A stretch of 6,597 nucleotides of DNA, taken from positions 1 through 6,597 of the forward strand of contig CAJLUG010000054.1 in the NCBI GenBank assembly GCA_905209745.1. The letters are read 5' to 3'. The translations under genes were made by a program, and so were the position numbers. Positions 6,034-6,597 of the stretch are shown here, piece after piece. The stretch's first letter is position 1. Each line of letters starts with the position of its first letter. The DNA is from an uncultured Mycoplasma sp. Lineage in GTDB: Bacteria; Bacillota_I; Bacilli_A; RF39; UBA660. The notes beneath the pieces were generated by a model. The model saw nothing but the letters and a program-made list of their open reading frames with translations, searched no databases and was not told where the DNA came from.

Positions 6034-6597
6034 TTATTTATTATTAATAGCGATTTGTTCCACATCCTTGTTCAAAACAAAAAGAATATCATTTACATAT
6101 AAGTCCAGTTTTGATGACTTTTGAAATCCATTTATATTCATATCTATTATTAGCATTCATTATCATTTTTAAATTTTTTTCTTTTAATATACCAATGCGA
6201 AGAGCAGTATCATATCTACTTAACTTTGAGTCAAACAACAATACTGAAGTTTTATCATTAAATTGCGTTTCATTATCATATTTAATTATAATTTTTCTAA
6301 ACGCATCCAGTTTTTCATTGAAATTTAATTTTTCAAATTTAGATGCAAGTTTTTATCTTCATTGTTATAATTAACATCTAAACTATCCCCATTATCTTCA
6401 CAAGCATCATTAGTATTAGTTATAACATTATAAATAATTACTAGACTTTGTAAAAATATTGTACAAGCATTTACTGATAATCAAACATCTTCTAAACTAA
6501 ATACTTTAAATTAAATAAATTTATTTCTAGCAATTCTTTTATTATTAAAGATGTCTACATAGGCAATGTGAATCATCATGATTATATGAAGATTCAT
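6034..6597 (-). pseudogene. Decayed gene of unknown family, two frameshifts and two in-frame stops
   Basis: No intact frame spans this stretch, but a protein can be pieced together on the minus strand. Part 1 (6597-6355) reads NNKRIARNKFI, TAA (6513-6511), FKVFSLEDV, TGA (6483-6481), LSVNACTIFLQSLVIIYN and onward to NNEDK. An A5 run at 6354-6350, apparently short by one A, shifts to part 2 (about 6349-6123): KLASKFEKLNFNEKLDAF, then LLFDSKLSRYDTALRIGI, ending in NRYEYKWISK. One extra base in the A4 run at 6122-6119 shifts back to part 3: SSKLDLYVNDILFVLNKD, ending INNK and TAA (6036-6034). Each part has the Lys/Asn/Asp/Glu make-up of a real protein, and the other frames are full of stops. The true start may lie beyond the right edge. 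The family is not recognised. Sequencing errors could explain the frameshifts but are less likely to explain all four lesions. Confidence 0.62.

Noticed and set aside
6111..6374. Plus-strand frame of 87 codons with a hydrophobic product
   Set aside because: It begins at TTG without a ribosome binding site, is antisense to the decayed gene, and its hydrophobicity is what antisense of Lys/Asn/Glu codons gives.
6481..6483. TGA read as Trp (Mycoplasma-type code)
   Set aside because: The other genes use TGG for Trp and need no TGA recoding. The same stretch also has an in-frame TAA and two frameshifts, so decay is the simpler reading. None of the six stops seen is TGA, but the sample is small.
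6569..6596. Inverted repeat TGAATC/GATTCA near the right edge
   Set aside because: Only six pairs, inside decayed coding sequence and cut by the window edge; likely chance.
1..6597. CRISPR array, tRNA, rRNA, transposase or attachment sites
   Set aside because: No regularly spaced repeats, no tRNA or rRNA-like stretches and no recombinase motifs were seen on either strand.

Overview
The window is A+T-rich with short intergenic gaps, near-consensus sigma-70/sigma-A promoters with 17-nt spacers, AGGAGG-type ribosome binding sites and compact hairpin-plus-U-tract terminators that overlap stop codons. This suggests a low-G+C Firmicute (Bacilli-like, possibly an uncultured gut or host-associated lineage). 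That placement is an inference from style, not from a marker gene. Every supported gene lies on the minus strand, so transcription runs from the right edge to the left.

From right to left: 6034-6597 holds a decayed gene (two frameshifts, two in-frame stops) that ends in a strong terminator. Next is a promoter and a two-gene unit: a PfkB/ribokinase-family sugar kinase (5054-5947) whose 3' end overlaps a stand-alone Smr-domain protein (4813-5085). A new promoter immediately after the Smr stop codon drives the most distinctive part of the window. This is a two-gene unit for membrane-anchored surface proteins: a 481-residue protein with a pilin-like N-terminal half and a Cys/Trp-rich C-terminal half (3301-4746), and a 792-residue single-pass protein with a long cytoplasmic part and a very acidic, coiled-coil extracellular part (904-3282). 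The unit closes with a terminator at 883-905. A monocistronic gene for a 140-residue unrecognised cytoplasmic protein follows (367-789), with its own promoter and terminator. The left edge carries the 5' part of another unrecognised small gene (1-191) behind a perfect-consensus promoter.

The kinase and Smr genes look like housekeeping functions. The two surface proteins are probably made together and may act as partners at the cell envelope: both have one membrane segment with positive-inside flanks and a large outside part, only 18 nt separate the genes, and they share one promoter and one terminator. I do not recognise either as a named family. They are the best candidates here for something undescribed, but nothing in the sequence shows what they do. 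I found no CRISPR array, tRNA, rRNA, insertion sequence or classical defence genes.
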